64,000 nt of DNA. Source: Candidatus Butyricicoccus avistercoris. Its GTDB lineage: Bacteria > Bacillota > Clostridia > Oscillospirales > Butyricicoccaceae. The stretch's first letter is position 1. The number at the start of each line of letters is the position of its first letter. The stretch lies in contig DXIE01000016.1 in the NCBI GenBank assembly GCA_019113005.1, forward strand, positions 1 through 64,000, written 5' to 3'. Positions 51,011 through 59,712 of the stretch are shown piece by piece. Under the pieces are notes generated by a model. That model searched no databases. It saw nothing but the letters and a program-made list of their open reading frames with translations, and was not told the origin of the DNA. The translations under genes and the position numbers were made by a program.

Positions 51011-52189
51011 ATGAAAGAAGTTTTACTATTAAAATGTGGCGAGATTATTTTAAAAGGTCTTAACAGAAAAGCCTTTGAAGATAAACTGCTTGGAAATATC
51101 AAAAGAAGATTAAAACATGTTGCAGATTGTGAAGTAAATATGCGTCAATCTGTAATTTATGTTTGGATTGGCGAAAATGCAGACGCTGACGCTATCGTTG
51201 ATACCGTTTCTAAAATTTTTGGTATTAATTTAATCTGTCGTGCAGCTGTTTGTGAAAAAACTATTGAGGATATGCAGAAAACTGCAGAGGAATACCTAAA
51301 GGATAAAATCGCAGCAGCTCACAGCTTTAAAGTTGAAACAAAACGTGGTGACAAGCGTTTCCCAATGACATCAATTCAAGTTTCTCAAAAAATCGGTGGC
51401 GAGCTTGCATATAAATATCAGCATATGAAACCTAATATGCATACACCAGAATTAACCGTTTATTTTGAAATTCGTGATGAGTATGCATTTGTTCATTCTG
51501 GTGCAGTAGCGGGTGCGGGTGGTATGCCTGTTGGTACAAACGGTAGGGCGGCTATATTGCTTTCTGGTGGTATTGACTCTCCAGTTGCTGGATACATGAT
51601 GTCTAAGCGTGGTTTAGAGCTTTGTGCAATTCATTTCTTTAGCTATCCATACACATCAGAGAGAGCTAAAGAAAAAGTTATTGAGCTTGCTGAAATTATG
51701 ACAGCTTATACTGGTCGTATGCCTCTTTTAGTTGTTCCTTTTACCAAAATTCAAGAGCAAATCAGAGAGCATTGCCATGAGGAGTTATTTACTCTTATTA
51801 TGCGTCGCTTTATGATGCGTATTGCTGAAAAACTCGCTATTCGTGAAAGTTGCGGCGGTTTAATCACTGGCGAAAGCTTAGGTCAGGTTGCAAGCCAGAC
51901 CATGCCAGCTATGGCGGTAACTGGTGCGGTATGTGAACTTCCAGTATTCCGTCCTGTTATCGGTATGGATAAAGAGGAAATTATTAAAATTGCTCGTAAA
52001 ATCGGTACTTTTGAAACCTCAATTTTACCTTATGAGGATTGTTGCACAGTATTTACTCCTAAACACCCTAACACTAAGCCTAAGATGTTTAAAATATTAG
52101 AGGCTGAAAAAAATCTTGACGTTGATGCTTTAGTTGATGAGGCAGTAGAAGGCACAGAGGTTATTTATCCTAAATTTAAAGCACTATAA
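51011..52189 (+). CDS. thiI: tRNA 4-thiouridine synthase ThiI
   Basis: Makes 4-thiouridine at tRNA position 8 and can serve thiamine thiazole synthesis. The 392 residues contain an N-terminal ferredoxin-like/THUMP region (~1-165) and the PP-loop pyrophosphatase domain with LLSGGIDSPVAGYMM (~177-191) and GLITGESLGQVASQT. It ends after YEDCCTVFTPKHPNTKP, so it lacks the C-terminal rhodanese domain of E. coli ThiI. That makes an external sulfur donor necessary, as in Bacillus. The start follows GAGGAAA. Confidence 0.95.
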   Translation: MKEVLLLKCGEIILKGLNRKAFEDKLLGNIKRRLKHVADCEVNMRQSVIYVWIGENADADAIVDTVSKIFGINLICRAAVCEKTIEDMQKTAEEYLKDKIAAAHSFKVETKRGDKRFPMTSIQVSQKIGGELAYKYQHMKPNMHTPELTVYFEIRDEYAFVHSGAVAGAGGMPVGTNGRAAILLSGGIDSPVAGYMMSKRGLELCAIHFFSYPYTSERAKEKVIELAEIMTAYTGRMPLLVVPFTKIQEQIREHCHEELFTLIMRRFMMRIAEKLAIRESCGGLITGESLGQVASQTMPAMAVTGAVCELPVFRPVIGMDKEEIIKIARKIGTFETSILPYEDCCTVFTPKHPNTKPKMFKILEAEKNLDVDALVDEAVEGTEVIYPKFKAL

Positions 52190-52210
52190 AATCTTTTTGG
52201 AGGCGATAGC

Positions 52211-53440
52211 ATGAATGCAGAACTAATCGCAGTCGGAACAGAAATATTATTAGGTCAAATTGTAAACACTGATGCTCAAATTATCTCTCAAGGTCTTAGC
52301 GAGCTTGGTATAAATGTCTATTATCAGACAGTTGTGGGGGATAATCCAGAGCGACTAAAACGTGCTATATTAGAGGCTAAAAGCAGAGCTGATATTATTA
52401 TCACTACCGGTGGTCTAGGGCCAACACTCGATGACCTTACAAAAGAAACACTTGCCGAGGCTTTTAATAAAAAACTTGTTTTACATGAAAAATCACTCGA
52501 AGATATAAAAAATTTCTTTGATAAAATAGGCAAGGTAATGACCCCTAACAATGAAAAACAGGCATGGCTGCCAGAAGGCTGTACTGTTTTTACTAATGAA
52601 TGGGGTACTGCTCCCGCTTGCGGTTTTGAATGTGATGGCAAACATGTGATAATGCTCCCAGGACCTCCAAGAGAATGTGAACCTATATTTAAAAAATATG
52701 CTATGCCGTTTTTATACCCACTTGCGGGTGGCTGTATTAAGTCGCACAATGTGCGAATGTTTGGAATTGGTGAAAGTGCTATGGAAACCAAACTGCATGA
52801 CCTTATGCAGTATATGGAGAACCCTACAATAGCACCTTATGCTAAAACTTCAGAGTGTTTTGTTAGAATTACCGCAAAGGCTGAAACCGAAGATGAGGCG
52901 GAAAAAATGCTTGAGCCTGTTGTGGAACAGGTTAAACAAATTATAGGCGATGATGTTTATGGCGTTGATGTTGACTCTCTTGAACAGGTTGTAGGTCAGC
53001 TTTTAATTAAAAATAATATGACATTGTCTGTCGCTGAAAGCTGTACAGGTGGTTTATTATCAAAACGTATAACCGATTTAGCGGGTGCATCTGCCTATTA
53101 TATGGGCGGTGTTTGCTCATACTCTAATGAGGTTAAGATGAAAGTATTAGGTGTTAAAGCTGAAACGCTTGAGAAATATGGTGCGGTATCATCTCAGACA
53201 GCTGGGGAGATGGCAAAAGGCGTTGCAGAGCGTTTAGGCACTGATGTCGGTGTTGGTATAACAGGTATTGCAGGTCCAGATGGTGGCACTGATGAAAAGC
53301 CTGTTGGTCTTGTCTATATAAGTGTTTATATAAATGGCAAGCATATAACCAGAAAAACAAATAATGCAAATGGTCGTGACAGAGTCAGAAATCATGCAGC
53401 TTCTGTGGCTCTTGATATTATACGCAGAGAACTTAAGTAA
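52211..53440 (+). CDS. cinA: CinA, nicotinamide-nucleotide amidase/competence-damage protein
   Basis: A 409-residue two-domain protein. The N-terminal molybdopterin-binding-like domain has ELIAVGTEILLGQIVNTDAQ and TTGGLGPTLDDLTKE. The C-terminal ~150 residues form the CinA amidase domain with SVAESCTGGLLSKRITDLAGAS and GITGIAGPDGGTDEKPVGLVYI. The family deamidates NMN in pyridine-nucleotide recycling and is linked to competence in some species. The start follows TTGGAGGCG. It is the third gene of the desulfurase-thiI-cinA operon. Confidence 0.95.
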   Translation: MNAELIAVGTEILLGQIVNTDAQIISQGLSELGINVYYQTVVGDNPERLKRAILEAKSRADIIITTGGLGPTLDDLTKETLAEAFNKKLVLHEKSLEDIKNFFDKIGKVMTPNNEKQAWLPEGCTVFTNEWGTAPACGFECDGKHVIMLPGPPRECEPIFKKYAMPFLYPLAGGCIKSHNVRMFGIGESAMETKLHDLMQYMENPTIAPYAKTSECFVRITAKAETEDEAEKMLEPVVEQVKQIIGDDVYGVDVDSLEQVVGQLLIKNNMTLSVAESCTGGLLSKRITDLAGASAYYMGGVCSYSNEVKMKVLGVKAETLEKYGAVSSQTAGEMAKGVAERLGTDVGVGITGIAGPDGGTDEKPVGLVYISVYINGKHITRKTNNANGRDRVRNHAASVALDIIRRELK

Positions 53441-53531
53441 ACTTTATGACCGTTTTTATGTTATTGTGTATACTGCGTGTGTAGTAACTGTGCGTAACTT
53501 GTAAAAAATTAAGATATTACAAAAAATAAAC

Positions 53532-53574
53532 AAAAAATGTCCAGTGTTTTCCAAAAATACTGGACATTTTTTTG
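53532..53574 (+). terminator. Terminator after cinA, overlapping the glgB promoter
   Basis: AAAAAATGTCCAGT pairs with ACTGGACATTTTTT (14 bp, 13-base loop), followed by T residues. It lies 92 bases past the cinA stop. The right arm contains the TGGACA that serves as -35 of the glgB promoter. Confidence 0.88.
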
Positions 53575-53589
53575 TAGTTATTGTATACT
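53561..53589 (+). promoter_or_regulatory. Promoter of the glycogen gene cluster
   Basis: TGGACA (53561-53566) and TATACT (53584-53589) are 17 bases apart, giving a leader of about 115 bases before glgB. Confidence 0.65.
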
Positions 53590-53710
53590 ATATCTAGTAA
53601 ATGAGAACTTAGCATCGGATAAACTGTGCGATGGCAACAAAAAGCTGGGCAAAAGGAAACAAATGGATACTATCCGAGCAGATTCTACATCCAAAAAAGG
53701 AGATGAATGC

Positions 53711-55708
53711 ATGGAAATAAAAGCAATTAGTCTGGAAGAGCATCTTTCATTGTTCCATTCTGGCAAAGATTGTCATGCGTATGAATTTATGGGTTCACAC
53801 CCTGCCGAGTGTGATGGCAAAAATGGCTACATGTTTCGTGTATACGCACCTAATGCAGCAAGCGTTGCTGTAATGGGTGAGTTTAATGGCTGGAGTCGAA
53901 CCGCTCATCAAATGCATAGAGATGATATGGGTATATGGGAATTATTTATACCTGATGTTCGTAAATTTGATACATATAAATATGCAATCCGCACACCAGA
54001 AGGCTATGAACTTGATAAAGCTGACCCTTATGCGTTTCACTCCGAAACACGTCCAGGAAACGGCTCTAAGGTGTTTGATATAGATGGCTACAAATGGAAT
54101 GATGATAGTTGGCTCTCTTGGAGAAGTAAACACGAGCCTTACAGTCAGCCTGTAAATATTTATGAGGTTCATGCTGGTTCTTGGAAACGTAATGCTGATG
54201 ATTCTTTTTATTCTTATCGTCAGCTTGCTGATGAACTTATCCCTTATGCTAAAGAAATGGGCTACACTCACATAGAGCTTATGCCTTTAACCGAACACCC
54301 TCTTGATGCTTCTTGGGGCTATCAGGTTACTGGCTATTTCGCTGCAACCTCTCGCTATGGTACACCTGACGACCTTATGTATTTTGTAGATAAGGCTCAC
54401 CAGACTGGTATGGGTGTGATTATGGACTGGGTTCCTGCTCACTTCCCTAAAGATGGTCATGGTCTTGTGGAGTTTGATGGCTCATATTTATACGAATATG
54501 CCGACCCACTTAAAATGGAGCATAAAGAATGGGGAACTAGAGTCTTTGATTATGGCAAGGTTTCTGTTAGAAACCTATTATTCTCCTCTGCTATGTTCTG
54601 GATTGAAAAGTTTCATATAGATGGTTTGCGTGTAGATGCGGTTGCATCTATGCTTTACCTCGATTATAACCGTCAAGGCGAATGGCGTCCTAACATTCAT
54701 GGCGGCAGAGAAAACTTGGAGGCAGTTGACTTTTTAAGACTGCTAAATGAGATGGTTTTAACCGCTCACCCAGATTGTATGATGATTGCTGAAGAATCTA
54801 CGGCTTGGCCTATGGTTACTAAACCAGGTTATATGGGTGGTCTAGGTTTCAACTTCAAATGGAATATGGGCTGGATGAATGATATGCTTTGCTATATCGG
54901 TGCAGACCCATTTTTCAGAAAGGATATGCATGATAAGATTACTTTCTCATTTATGTATGCTTTTTCTGAAAACTATATACTTCCACTTTCCCATGATGAA
55001 GTTGTACACGGAAAGAAATCTCTGCTTGATAAAATGCCAGACCCTTATGAAAATAAATTCGCTTCATTGCGTACTTTATTTGGCTATATGATTGCACATC
55101 CAGGCAAGAAAATGCTCTTTATGGGAGGTGAGTTAGGTCAGTTCTCTGAATGGTCAGAGGTAAAACAATTAGATTGGATGCTTCTAGGTTACGATTCTCA
55201 TAGACAAATGCGTGCTTATGTCAAAGCTCTTAATATGTTCTATCTTGGTAATAAAGAGCTTTGGGAGAATGATACCGATTGGCATGGCTTCTCATGGATT
55301 TCTCATGATGACAATGTCAACAATATCATAGCATTTCGCAGAATTGCAAAAGATGGAAGCGAAATTATCTGTGTGGCTAACTTTGCCCCTGTTTATCACG
55401 AAAGCTACAAAATAGGTGTTCCTTTCGCTGGAACTTATGAGGAAATATTCTCCTCCGATAGTGTGGAATTCGGTGGTAGTGGCGTTTCTAATGGAAAAAA
55501 ACGCACCAAAGCTGCTGAACTTCATGGAATGGAAAACATTGTTGACCTTAAGGTAGCACCTCTTTCTATAATGTTCCTTCGTGGTAAGCCTCGTGCAAAA
55601 CGTGCAACGCCAACTAAGGCTAAACAGGATAAGAAAACTACTACTTCTAAAACTGCAACAAAACGCACAACTGTTAGAAAAACCACAAAGAAAACATCAG
55701 ATAAATAA
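53711..55708 (+). CDS. glgB: 1,4-alpha-glucan branching enzyme
   Basis: A 665-residue GH13 enzyme that makes alpha-1,6 branches in glycogen. An N-terminal CBM48 ([21 protein letters not shown]) precedes the catalytic barrel with [24 protein letters not shown], the nucleophile in [15 protein letters not shown], acid/base region IAEESTAW and [10 protein letters not shown]. An extra ~40-residue C-terminal tail after MFLRGKPRA is rich in Lys, Thr and Arg and absent from typical GlgB. ATG 53711 follows AAAGGAGATG; the long upstream in-frame extension covers the promoter and is rejected. First gene of glgB-C-D-A-P. Confidence 0.95.
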   Translation: MEIKAISLEEHLSLFHSGKDCHAYEFMGSHPAECDGKNGYMFRVYAPNAASVAVMGEFNGWSRTAHQMHRDDMGIWELFIPDVRKFDTYKYAIRTPEGYELDKADPYAFHSETRPGNGSKVFDIDGYKWNDDSWLSWRSKHEPYSQPVNIYEVHAGSWKRNADDSFYSYRQLADELIPYAKEMGYTHIELMPLTEHPLDASWGYQVTGYFAATSRYGTPDDLMYFVDKAHQTGMGVIMDWVPAHFPKDGHGLVEFDGSYLYEYADPLKMEHKEWGTRVFDYGKVSVRNLLFSSAMFWIEKFHIDGLRVDAVASMLYLDYNRQGEWRPNIHGGRENLEAVDFLRLLNEMVLTAHPDCMMIAEESTAWPMVTKPGYMGGLGFNFKWNMGWMNDMLCYIGADPFFRKDMHDKITFSFMYAFSENYILPLSHDEVVHGKKSLLDKMPDPYENKFASLRTLFGYMIAHPGKKMLFMGGELGQFSEWSEVKQLDWMLLGYDSHRQMRAYVKALNMFYLGNKELWENDTDWHGFSWISHDDNVNNIIAFRRIAKDGSEIICVANFAPVYHESYKIGVPFAGTYEEIFSSDSVEFGGSGVSNGKKRTKAAELHGMENIVDLKVAPLSIMFLRGKPRAKRATPTKAKQDKKTTTSKTATKRTTVRKTTKKTSDK

Positions 55709-55790
55709 TTGTTATAACAGCGGAATTGGGCATATGGCTCACCGCTTTCACAAAATCTTAAGTATTGGGAAAGAAACGGAGAATCACATC

Positions 55791-57002
55791 ATGTATCGCA
55801 AAAAAGAATGTGTTGCAATGCTCCTTGCAGGTGGACAGGGAAGCAGACTATATGTACTGACAACAAAAGTTGCAAAACCAGCAGTTCCTTTCGGTGGTAA
55901 GTATAAAATTATTGACTTCCCACTTTCTAACTGTATTAACTCTGGTATTGATACTGTTGGTGTGCTTACACAGTATGAGCCTCATGCTCTTAACGCTTAT
56001 GTAGGTGCAGGTCAAACTTGGGATTTAGACCGCTTAAATGGTGGCGTTTATATCCTGCCTCCATACCAGAAAGGTAAAACCTCAGAATGGTATAAGGGTA
56101 CTGCTAACGCTATTTATCAGAACATTGGTTTTGTTGATGAATATGACCCAGAATATGTACTTATCTTGTCTGGTGACCATATCTACAAGATGAACTATAA
56201 TAAAATGCTTCAGCAGCACAAGAAAACTGGTGCAGATGCTACCATAGCTGTAATTGATGTGCCACTTGATGAGGCTTCTCGTTTCGGTATCATGAACTGC
56301 CATGAAGATGGCACTATCTATGAATTCGAGGAGAAACCAAAAAAACCTAAGTCAACACTCGCTTCTATGGGTATATATATCTTTACTTGGAAAAAGCTCC
56401 GTCAGTATCTAACCGCTGATGAGAAAAAACCAGAGTCATCTTATGACTTCGGTAAGGATATTATCCCAGATATGCTGAATGCTGGTGAAAAACTTGTTTC
56501 CTTCCGCTTTGAAGGCTACTGGAAGGACGTTGGTACTATTGAGTCACTTTGGGAAGCTAATATGGACCTCTTAAGTCCTAAGTCTGGTCTTAACCTTACT
56601 GATGACAGCTGGAAAATCTATGGCAGAAACAATGGTGCACCTCCACATTACACAAGCAAAGATGCTAAGGTTACTCACTCACTTGTATCTGAAGGCTGTG
56701 AAATTATGGGTGATGTTTCTGAATCTGTACTTTTCTCAGACGTTACTATTGGCAAGGGTGCAAAGGTTGAATATTCTATCCTAATGCCAGGTGCTGTTGT
56801 TGAACCAGGTGCGGTTGTTCGTTATGCAATCGTTGCTGAAAATGCTCGAATCTGTGAAAAAGCACAGGTAGGCGGTACTCCAACAGATGTAGGTCCTGAT
56901 GATTGGGGCGTTGCAGTAGTTGCTGCCGAGGTTAAAATCGGTAAGGGTGCTGTACTAAAGGCTAAGGAAATGGCAGACAAAGATCTTCCAGATGAGATTT
57001 AA
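55791..57002 (+). CDS. glgC: Glucose-1-phosphate adenylyltransferase, catalytic subunit
   Basis: Makes ADP-glucose for glycogen synthesis. The 403 residues contain [16 protein letters not shown] (nucleotide loop), [44 protein letters not shown] and the C-terminal left-handed beta-helix repeats. ATG 55791 follows ACGGAGAATC; a longer in-frame reading begins within glgB and lacks homology. glgD follows after 20 bases; in Firmicutes the active, regulated enzyme is a GlgC-GlgD heteromer. Confidence 0.95.
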   Translation: MYRKKECVAMLLAGGQGSRLYVLTTKVAKPAVPFGGKYKIIDFPLSNCINSGIDTVGVLTQYEPHALNAYVGAGQTWDLDRLNGGVYILPPYQKGKTSEWYKGTANAIYQNIGFVDEYDPEYVLILSGDHIYKMNYNKMLQQHKKTGADATIAVIDVPLDEASRFGIMNCHEDGTIYEFEEKPKKPKSTLASMGIYIFTWKKLRQYLTADEKKPESSYDFGKDIIPDMLNAGEKLVSFRFEGYWKDVGTIESLWEANMDLLSPKSGLNLTDDSWKIYGRNNGAPPHYTSKDAKVTHSLVSEGCEIMGDVSESVLFSDVTIGKGAKVEYSILMPGAVVEPGAVVRYAIVAENARICEKAQVGGTPTDVGPDDWGVAVVAAEVKIGKGAVLKAKEMADKDLPDEI

Positions 57003-57022
57003 GGAAAAGGGGAACCATACAA

Positions 57023-58150
57023 ATGAAAAACGTGTTAGGCATTATCATTGCTGTTGATAACGACAATGACCTGCGTGAAATTACAGAACATCGTACAGTT
57101 GCCGCTGTTCCATTCGGTGGCAGATACCGTATTGTAGACTTTATGCTATCTAATATGGTTAACTCAGGTATTTTCCGTATAGGTCTGCTTATGAAAGATA
57201 AATATCAGTCACTTATTGACCATATTGGCAATGGTAAGGACTGGGATTTATCCCGTAAAAATGGCGGCGTTACTATGTTGCCTCCTTATAGCTATTCTAA
57301 AAAATCTTCACCACTGGTAGTTGGTGAGTATCGTGGTAAAATTGATGCACTTTCTGGTGCTATTGACTTCCTTCAGAAAAATAGAGCTGAATATGTTGTT
57401 CTAGCTGATGGTGATGTTATCGCAAATATTCCTATTGATGAAGTTATTCAGCAGCATATTGACGCTGAGAACGACATAACAATGGTTGTTACCAAGAAAG
57501 GTAAGGAAAACCGCCTTTCAACTTACTGCGAAATGAACCGCAGAAAGGAAATTGTTGATATTCGTGTTGGTGATAGCAACGACAGCAAGTGTAAACATGA
57601 AGCTCTTGGTGTTTATGTTATGAGCCGTCAGTATCTAATTCATCTTATTGCAGACTGCGTAACACATAACTGCATACATTTCGAGCGTGAACTTCTAACT
57701 CGTGCTTTAACAGACAGCAAAATCGGTGGTTATCTGTTCGGTGCTTATGCTTGTAAAATAGAAGATACTCATCAGTATTTTAAAGCTAATATGGATATGC
57801 TTGATAAGGAAACTCGTGATGAGGTTTTCCTTCGTACAAGACCTATTTATACTCGTATTTGCGACGAATCTCCTGCTTATTATGGTGATAAGGCAAAGGT
57901 TGAGGACAGCTTAATTGCTGATGGTTGTCATATTGAAGGTAAAGTTGTGAATTCTATTCTGTTTAGAGATGTTTTAGTTGAAAAAGATGCTGTGGTAAGT
58001 AATTCCATTATTATGGAAAACGGTAGAATACTAAATGGTGCATCTCTTGCACATATCATAACAGACAGAGGTGTTACAATTCGTGACGGCAGAACTATGA
58101 TGGGACATGAAAATTATCCTGTTGTTATTGCTAAAAGCTCTGTAATATAA
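57023..58150 (+). CDS. glgD: GlgD, regulatory subunit of glucose-1-phosphate adenylyltransferase
   Basis: A 375-residue GlgC paralogue. The nucleotide loop GGQGSRL of GlgC is replaced by AVDNDNDLREITEH, so it should lack full catalysis, while VPFGGRYRIVDFMLSNMVNSGI and VVLADGDVIANI remain. This is the normal state for GlgD, which boosts GlgC. The start is preceded by AAAAGGGG. It is followed by a short hairpin and glgA. Confidence 0.93.
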   Translation: MKNVLGIIIAVDNDNDLREITEHRTVAAVPFGGRYRIVDFMLSNMVNSGIFRIGLLMKDKYQSLIDHIGNGKDWDLSRKNGGVTMLPPYSYSKKSSPLVVGEYRGKIDALSGAIDFLQKNRAEYVVLADGDVIANIPIDEVIQQHIDAENDITMVVTKKGKENRLSTYCEMNRRKEIVDIRVGDSNDSKCKHEALGVYVMSRQYLIHLIADCVTHNCIHFERELLTRALTDSKIGGYLFGAYACKIEDTHQYFKANMDMLDKETRDEVFLRTRPIYTRICDESPAYYGDKAKVEDSLIADGCHIEGKVVNSILFRDVLVEKDAVVSNSIIMENGRILNGASLAHIITDRGVTIRDGRTMMGHENYPVVIAKSSVI

Positions 58151-58164
58151 AAATAACAGCTGAC

Positions 58165-58183
58165 GGGATGCGTTATGCATCCC
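58165..58183 (+). other. Intercistronic hairpin between glgD and glgA
   Basis: GGGATGC pairs with GCATCCC around a 5-base loop, with outer AACAG/CTGTT pairing. No U-run follows. It ends close to the glgA TTGGAGG. Confidence 0.55.
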
Positions 58184-58205
58184 TTAACTGTTTGGAGGTG
58201 CATTT

Positions 58206-59633
58206 ATGAAAATTATGTATGTTGCCAGTGAGGTAGCTCCTTTTATAAAAACTGGTGGTCTTGGTGATGTTGCGGGTTCTCTGCCTAAGGCTTTTGCGGC
58301 TAACGGTCATGAAGTAGCTGTTTTTTGCCCATATTATAGCCTTATTGACCAAAAATGGCGTGATAAAATGACATATGTCAAAAACGCTTATGTTCAGCTT
58401 GGTTGGAGAAATCAATATTGTGGTCTTTTTGTCTATGAAGAAGCAAATGTTAAGTATTATTTTATTGATAATGAATACTATTTTTCACGCACTCAAATAT
58501 ATGGTGAATATGATGATGCTGAACGTTTCGCTTTCTTTAGCAAGGCTGTACTAGAAATTTTACCAGATATCGAATTTAAACCAGATGTTATAAATTGTAA
58601 CGATTGGCAAACAGCTCTTGTGCCAGTTTATTATAATTTAATGTTCTCTGGTCGTGAGTATTATCAAGGTATTAAGACAGTATTCACTATTCACAATATC
58701 GCTTATCAAGGTCGCTATGGCAGAGAAATCCTTGAGTATGTTCTAGGTATTGATGATGCCCATTATCGTTCAGGCTTTATGGCTATGGACGGTGATGTAA
58801 ATCTTATGAAGGCTGCTATTGTGGCTAGTAGTGCAGTTACTACCGTATCACCAACTTATGCAGAGGAAATACAAACTCCTTATTATGGTCATGGTTTAGA
58901 CCCTATACTGCGTGATTGCAGTTATAAACTACATGGTATATTAAATGGTTTGGATTTAGATGCATATAACCCTGCAACAGACCCATATTTATTTAAAAAC
59001 TATACAACACGAACTGTTAAAAACAAACTGGAAAATAAAAAAGAGCTGCTTGAAATGTGTGGTCTTGAAGGAACAGAAGATACACCTGTTATTGCTATAA
59101 TTTCCAGATTTGCAGGTCATAAAGGTCTTGACCTTATCGAGGCGGTTTTAGATGAAATTTTACAAGATGATATCAGGCTTATTGTACTTGGTAAGGGTGA
59201 ATGGCGTTATGAACAAATGTTTATAGAGGCTAAAAAACGTTATCCTGATAAAATCTCTGTTAATATTATGTTCTCTGCTGAACTTGCAAGTAAAATATAT
59301 GCTGGCAGTGATATTCTGCTTATGCCTTCTAAGTCTGAACCTTGTGGTTTAGCTCAGATGATAGCTCTGCATTATGGCACTATTCCTATTGTTCGTGAAA
59401 CAGGTGGTCTTAAGGATACCGTTCACGCATTTGTAGATTATCTTGGAACAGGTAATGGATTTACTTTCCATAGCTATAATGCACATGATATGCTTCACGT
59501 TATAAGAGAAGCTTGTGGTGTATTTACCTATAATAAACCAGCTTGGAAAAAGCTTGTTACAGGTGGCATGAAAGAAGACTTTAGTTGGGCTGCTTCTGCC
59601 AAAATATATGAAGAACTTTACAAATCAATTTAA
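58206..59633 (+). CDS. glgA: Glycogen synthase (ADP-glucose type)
   Basis: Extends alpha-1,4-glucan from ADP-glucose. The 475-residue GT5 protein has the acceptor loop FIKTGGLGDVAGSLPKAF, FTIHNIAYQGRYG, VTTVSPTYAEEI, HGILNGLD and the C-terminal sugar-nucleotide site PSKSEPCGLAQMIALHYGTIPIVRETGGLKDTV. All residues expected for activity appear intact. The start follows TTTGGAGG. Confidence 0.96.
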   Translation: MKIMYVASEVAPFIKTGGLGDVAGSLPKAFAANGHEVAVFCPYYSLIDQKWRDKMTYVKNAYVQLGWRNQYCGLFVYEEANVKYYFIDNEYYFSRTQIYGEYDDAERFAFFSKAVLEILPDIEFKPDVINCNDWQTALVPVYYNLMFSGREYYQGIKTVFTIHNIAYQGRYGREILEYVLGIDDAHYRSGFMAMDGDVNLMKAAIVASSAVTTVSPTYAEEIQTPYYGHGLDPILRDCSYKLHGILNGLDLDAYNPATDPYLFKNYTTRTVKNKLENKKELLEMCGLEGTEDTPVIAIISRFAGHKGLDLIEAVLDEILQDDIRLIVLGKGEWRYEQMFIEAKKRYPDKISVNIMFSAELASKIYAGSDILLMPSKSEPCGLAQMIALHYGTIPIVRETGGLKDTVHAFVDYLGTGNGFTFHSYNAHDMLHVIREACGVFTYNKPAWKKLVTGGMKEDFSWAASAKIYEELYKSI

Positions 59634-59644
59634 AGTAAGAAGAT

Positions 59645-59675
59645 AAGCGGTATTTCATAATTTGAAATACCGCTT
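59645..59675 (+). other. Intercistronic hairpin between glgA and glgP
   Basis: AAGCGGTATTTCA pairs perfectly with TGAAATACCGCTT (13 bp) around a 5-base loop. It is followed by AAGTAATAAAC, so it is not a typical terminator. It may reduce read-through or stabilise upstream mRNA. Confidence 0.65.
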
Positions 59676-59712
59676 AAGTAATAAACATTATTGGGGGCAT
59701 AGAATAAAAAGC

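Noticed and set aside
52324..52791. A 155-residue minus-strand open frame within cinA
   Set aside because: No ribosome-binding site or recognisable motif; it mirrors the codon pattern of cinA.
53537..53710. N-terminal extension of GlgB by 58 residues
   Set aside because: It would cover the terminator and promoter, has no homology-like pattern, and the ATG at 53711 has a strong ribosome-binding site.
55581..55790. N-terminal extension of GlgC by 70 residues
   Set aside because: It lies within the glgB end in another frame; the ATG at 55791 has a ribosome-binding site and begins at the normal GlgC N-terminus.
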